A DNA stretch of 6,106 nt, taken from NCBI GenBank assembly GCA_021791235.1, contig JAJYXA010000417.1, positions 1 through 6,106 on the forward strand, read 5' to 3'. Below are positions 5,423 through 6,106 of the stretch, one piece after another. The first letter of the stretch is position 1; each line of letters begins with the position of its first letter. The DNA is from Pseudomonadota bacterium. Lineage in GTDB: Bacteria; Pseudomonadota; Gammaproteobacteria; Burkholderiales; Thiobacillaceae. Under the pieces are notes generated by a model. The model was not told where the DNA came from, made no database searches, and saw only the letters and a program-made list of their open reading frames with translations. A program made the translations under genes and the position numbers.

Positions 5423-5977
5423 TCACCAGGCGGCGACACAGGCGTCGGTGCCGCCCCTCGGCAACCGCCCCGGCGCCGGCAGCCCGGCCCGTTCGCCGAT
5501 CAGCGATCGGCGCTCGTCGGCGTAGGCGTCCGAGAGCAGGTCGGAGAAGATCGCGGCCAGCGTGCGGGTCAGCGGCAGCCTGCCGAAGCGCTCGGACAAG
5601 GCGCGCCAGGCCGAGGGCGCGCCGGGCACGGTCACCGGCAGCGGGCCGAATTGCGGCATCGCCTTGTGGCCGGCATCAGCCAGCGCCGGGAGCGAAATCG
5701 CCGCGGGCGCCGGGCCGCTGGCGTTCAAGCCGTGGAGCCGGCCATTGCTCCAGACCAGGGCGAAGGCGTCGCCGCCGATGCCGTTGGCCGCCGGCTCGAC
5801 CACGGTCAGCGCCGCCGCCGTGGCGATCGCGGCGTCGATGGCGTTGCCGCCCGCCTGCAATGCCTGCAAGCCGGCCTGGGCGGCCAGCGGCTGGGAAGTG
5901 GCCACCATGCCGCGCTTGGCATAGACGACGCTGCGGCGCGAGGGATAGGGGTAGTGCCGGGAATCGAACGACAGCAT
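5423..5977 (-). pseudogene. Truncated gamma-glutamyltransferase remnant
   Basis: Full-length gamma-glutamyltransferases are about 530-580 residues and self-cleave before a catalytic threonine; this open frame encodes 184. Residues 13-141 match the N-terminus of the large subunit well (RRGMVATSQPLAAQAG-like at 22-36, GGNAIDAAIATAAALTVVEP at 43-62, NGIGGDAFALVW at 65-76, PVTVPGAPSAW at 114-124, FGRLPLTRTLA at 131-141). At about 141-146 (around base 5550) the expected continuation is missing and the text jumps to DLLSDAYADERRSLIGERAG, which resembles the stretch shortly before the cleavage site. It then reads LPRGGTDACVAAW and stops. The GGT at 175-177 could be the catalytic-threonine site, or the ending could be the normal C-terminal end of the protein. 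Either way the small subunit is missing. A good ribosome-binding site, GGAGAG (5987-5982), precedes the ATG, and an alpha/beta hydrolase gene ends 25 bases upstream. Activity as a transferase is very unlikely. Confidence 0.8.
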
Positions 5978-6002
5978 GGCGCTCTCCGAAGTTTCCCCGC
6001 GC

Positions 6003-6106
6003 TCAGGGCAGGGCGTCGAGAAAGGCGGCGATGGCCGCCTGCACCGCCTCGGGCTGGTCCTTGTGGGCCGAGTGCCGACAGTCGGCGAGCCGCAGGACTT
6101 CCACGC
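6003..6106 (-). CDS. Alpha/beta-fold hydrolase, C-terminal end (runs off right edge)
   Basis: Only the last 33 residues are visible, beginning VEVLRLADCRHSAHKDQPEA and ending in AAIAAFLDALP before TGA at 6005-6003. The RHSAHKDQPEA segment fits the catalytic-histidine region of alpha/beta hydrolases (GHxPHxDxPE type), followed by the final helix. The substrate cannot be told from this fragment. It lies 25 bases upstream of the gamma-glutamyltransferase remnant on the same strand, so the two were probably one transcript. Confidence 0.7.
   Translation of the reverse strand, partial: VEVLRLADCRHSAHKDQPEAVQAAIAAFLDALP

Overview
The window is about 6.1 kb of high-GC, tightly packed bacterial chromosome. 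It suggests a betaproteobacterium or a related gammaproteobacterium. The main reason is the block rnhA - yafS-like methyltransferase (both minus strand), gloB, mltD (both plus strand). This is the same neighbourhood as the E. coli mltD-gloB-yafS-rnhA region. High GC, long shadow frames on both strands and the protein sequences fit a betaproteobacterium best, but this is inference from recognition, not from a database search.

Region 1 (1-905, minus): the 5' two thirds or less of rnhA (RNase HI), running off the left edge, and a complete YafS-like SAM-dependent methyltransferase whose stop overlaps the rnhA start by 8 bases. Region 2 (939-3451, plus): gloB (glyoxalase II), divergent from the methyltransferase across 33 bases, then an MltD-type lytic transglycosylase with a LysM domain. 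The transglycosylase gene has a good sigma70-type promoter just after gloB, a six-unit 12-base tandem repeat at its 5' end, and a second, 18-base tandem repeat at its 3' end that encodes a very basic RRHVVE-type tail. Its true start is uncertain. Region 3 (3508-5418, plus): a ZIP-family metal transporter, the ribosome-rescue hydrolase arfB, and a TrhA/hemolysin III membrane protein. The last two overlap by ATGA and are probably translated together. Region 4 (5423-6106, minus): the end of an alpha/beta hydrolase gene, followed 25 bases later by a shortened gamma-glutamyltransferase gene that keeps the N-terminal domain but lacks most of the enzyme.

Most of the window is ordinary housekeeping and envelope-maintenance content: RNA-DNA hybrid removal, methylglyoxal detoxification, peptidoglycan turnover, metal uptake and stalled-ribosome rescue. 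I see no CRISPR array, RNA gene, insertion sequence or obvious defence system. The points worth a second look are the repeats at both ends of mltD, its start and promoter, and the decayed gamma-glutamyltransferase. No gene-free stretch longer than 300 bases is present; the longest is about 160 bases between gloB and the preferred mltD start, and it holds the promoter and the 5' repeat array.
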